This document shows, piece by piece, positions 36,849-37,354 of a stretch of DNA of 37,354 bases. Each line of letters opens with the position of its first letter. Position 1 is the stretch's first letter. The position numbers and the translations under genes were made by a program. Source of the stretch: Pleurocapsa sp. MO_192.B19 (GTDB lineage: Bacteria; Cyanobacteriota; Cyanobacteriia; Cyanobacteriales; Xenococcaceae). The notes under the pieces were generated by a model. The model made no database searches and had not been told where the DNA came from. It saw only the letters and a program-made list of their open reading frames with translations. The DNA is taken from contig JASJDX010000004.1 of the NCBI GenBank assembly GCA_030064975.1, positions 1 through 37,354 on the forward strand. Reading direction: 5' to 3'.

Positions 36849-37354
36849 TTAAGCTTGAAGAGCAGTTGTCAAGTGGATTTGAGAACTAGCCGAAAAAAAA
36901 AAGTCGGGAGAGTTTTTCTGTCGTTCAGGGAATGGAGCAATAATGAGTCGAATTGAAGGTTTTCGGATAGATTTAACTATTCCCAAATCTTGATTTTCTG
37001 GTGCTGTAAAGTAGGACAGTGGGTCATCAGCTAAACCCTTTTGATGAGCCACAGAGAAATGATAAAGACCACGGTAAATCATTTCCAGAGAAATACGATC
37101 TACAGGTAATGCTAACTCATCAGCTATCGCATCTCCTAAATCCATTAAAACTGCGTAAAATAACCAACGGTGCGCGTTCCCTTGCTAGGGCAGCATTCCC
37201 TTGCGCCTGACGGCGACGCGGGGTCTGCCCTCTTACGTCGACGCGGGGTCGCACCGCAAGTCGCCCAAATTTGGAGCTTAATTCCATTAATCGAACCAGT
37301 CCATAAATAACTTAAACCAAGTAATCTTTTAACAGTATTAAAAGCATCTTCAAT
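36849..37354 (-). pseudogene. IS4 family transposase C-terminus, interrupted by a 92-bp insert, running off the right edge
   Basis: Minus strand: IEDAFNTVKRLLGLSYLWTGSINGIKLQIWAT [insert] WLFYAVLMDLGDAIADELALPVDRISLEMIYRGLYHFSVAHQKG. Confidence 0.8.
37167..37258. repeat. GC-rich dispersed repeat with CGGTGCG/CGCACCG inverted ends
   Basis: Inserted between the codons for ..WAT and WLF.. of the IS4 transposase; contains gcgcaagggaatg and (c)gacgcggggtc words. Confidence 0.7.

Noticed and set aside
36765-37210. Plus-strand ORFs opposite the IS4/DUF928 remnants
   Set aside because: Shadow ORFs; the minus-strand translation matches known families.

Overview
Cyanobacterial chromosomal window: frequent GCGATCGC (HIP1) octamers, 7-bp STRR repeats and DUF928/CHASE2/AAA-like families. 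Core genes include an hpnA-like epimerase, a pyrF-pyrE fusion, ferredoxin, thioredoxin and adk. They sit in a heavily remodelled accessory background with an IS5-like element, an IS607 tnpA/tnpB element, an IS4 remnant, an IS630-like tail, at least two MITE-like elements, a GC-rich dispersed repeat, and remnants of RND efflux, CBS, gmhA and SDR genes. The observations I rate most worth checking are: (1) a tandem pair of CBS-domain proteins whose C-termini look like complementary halves of one CP12 domain, next to ferredoxin and thioredoxin genes and upstream of adk; (2) a ~500-nt ORF-poor region at ~17.87-18.38 kb with many nested perfect stems, probably a large structured ncRNA (HEARO/omega-RNA-like without an IscB gene is my leading but unproven idea); (3) a 177-bp MITE-like element with 17-bp perfect inverted repeats and a 6-bp target duplication that contains the stop codon of a solute-binding protein gene; (4) an IS607 TnpB lacking the usual RuvC-II glutamate and most zinc-ribbon cysteines; (5) three tandem solute-binding lipoproteins with no permease or ATPase nearby. 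No tRNA, rRNA or CRISPR array was recognised. All family assignments are from reading the sequence; no database search was run.
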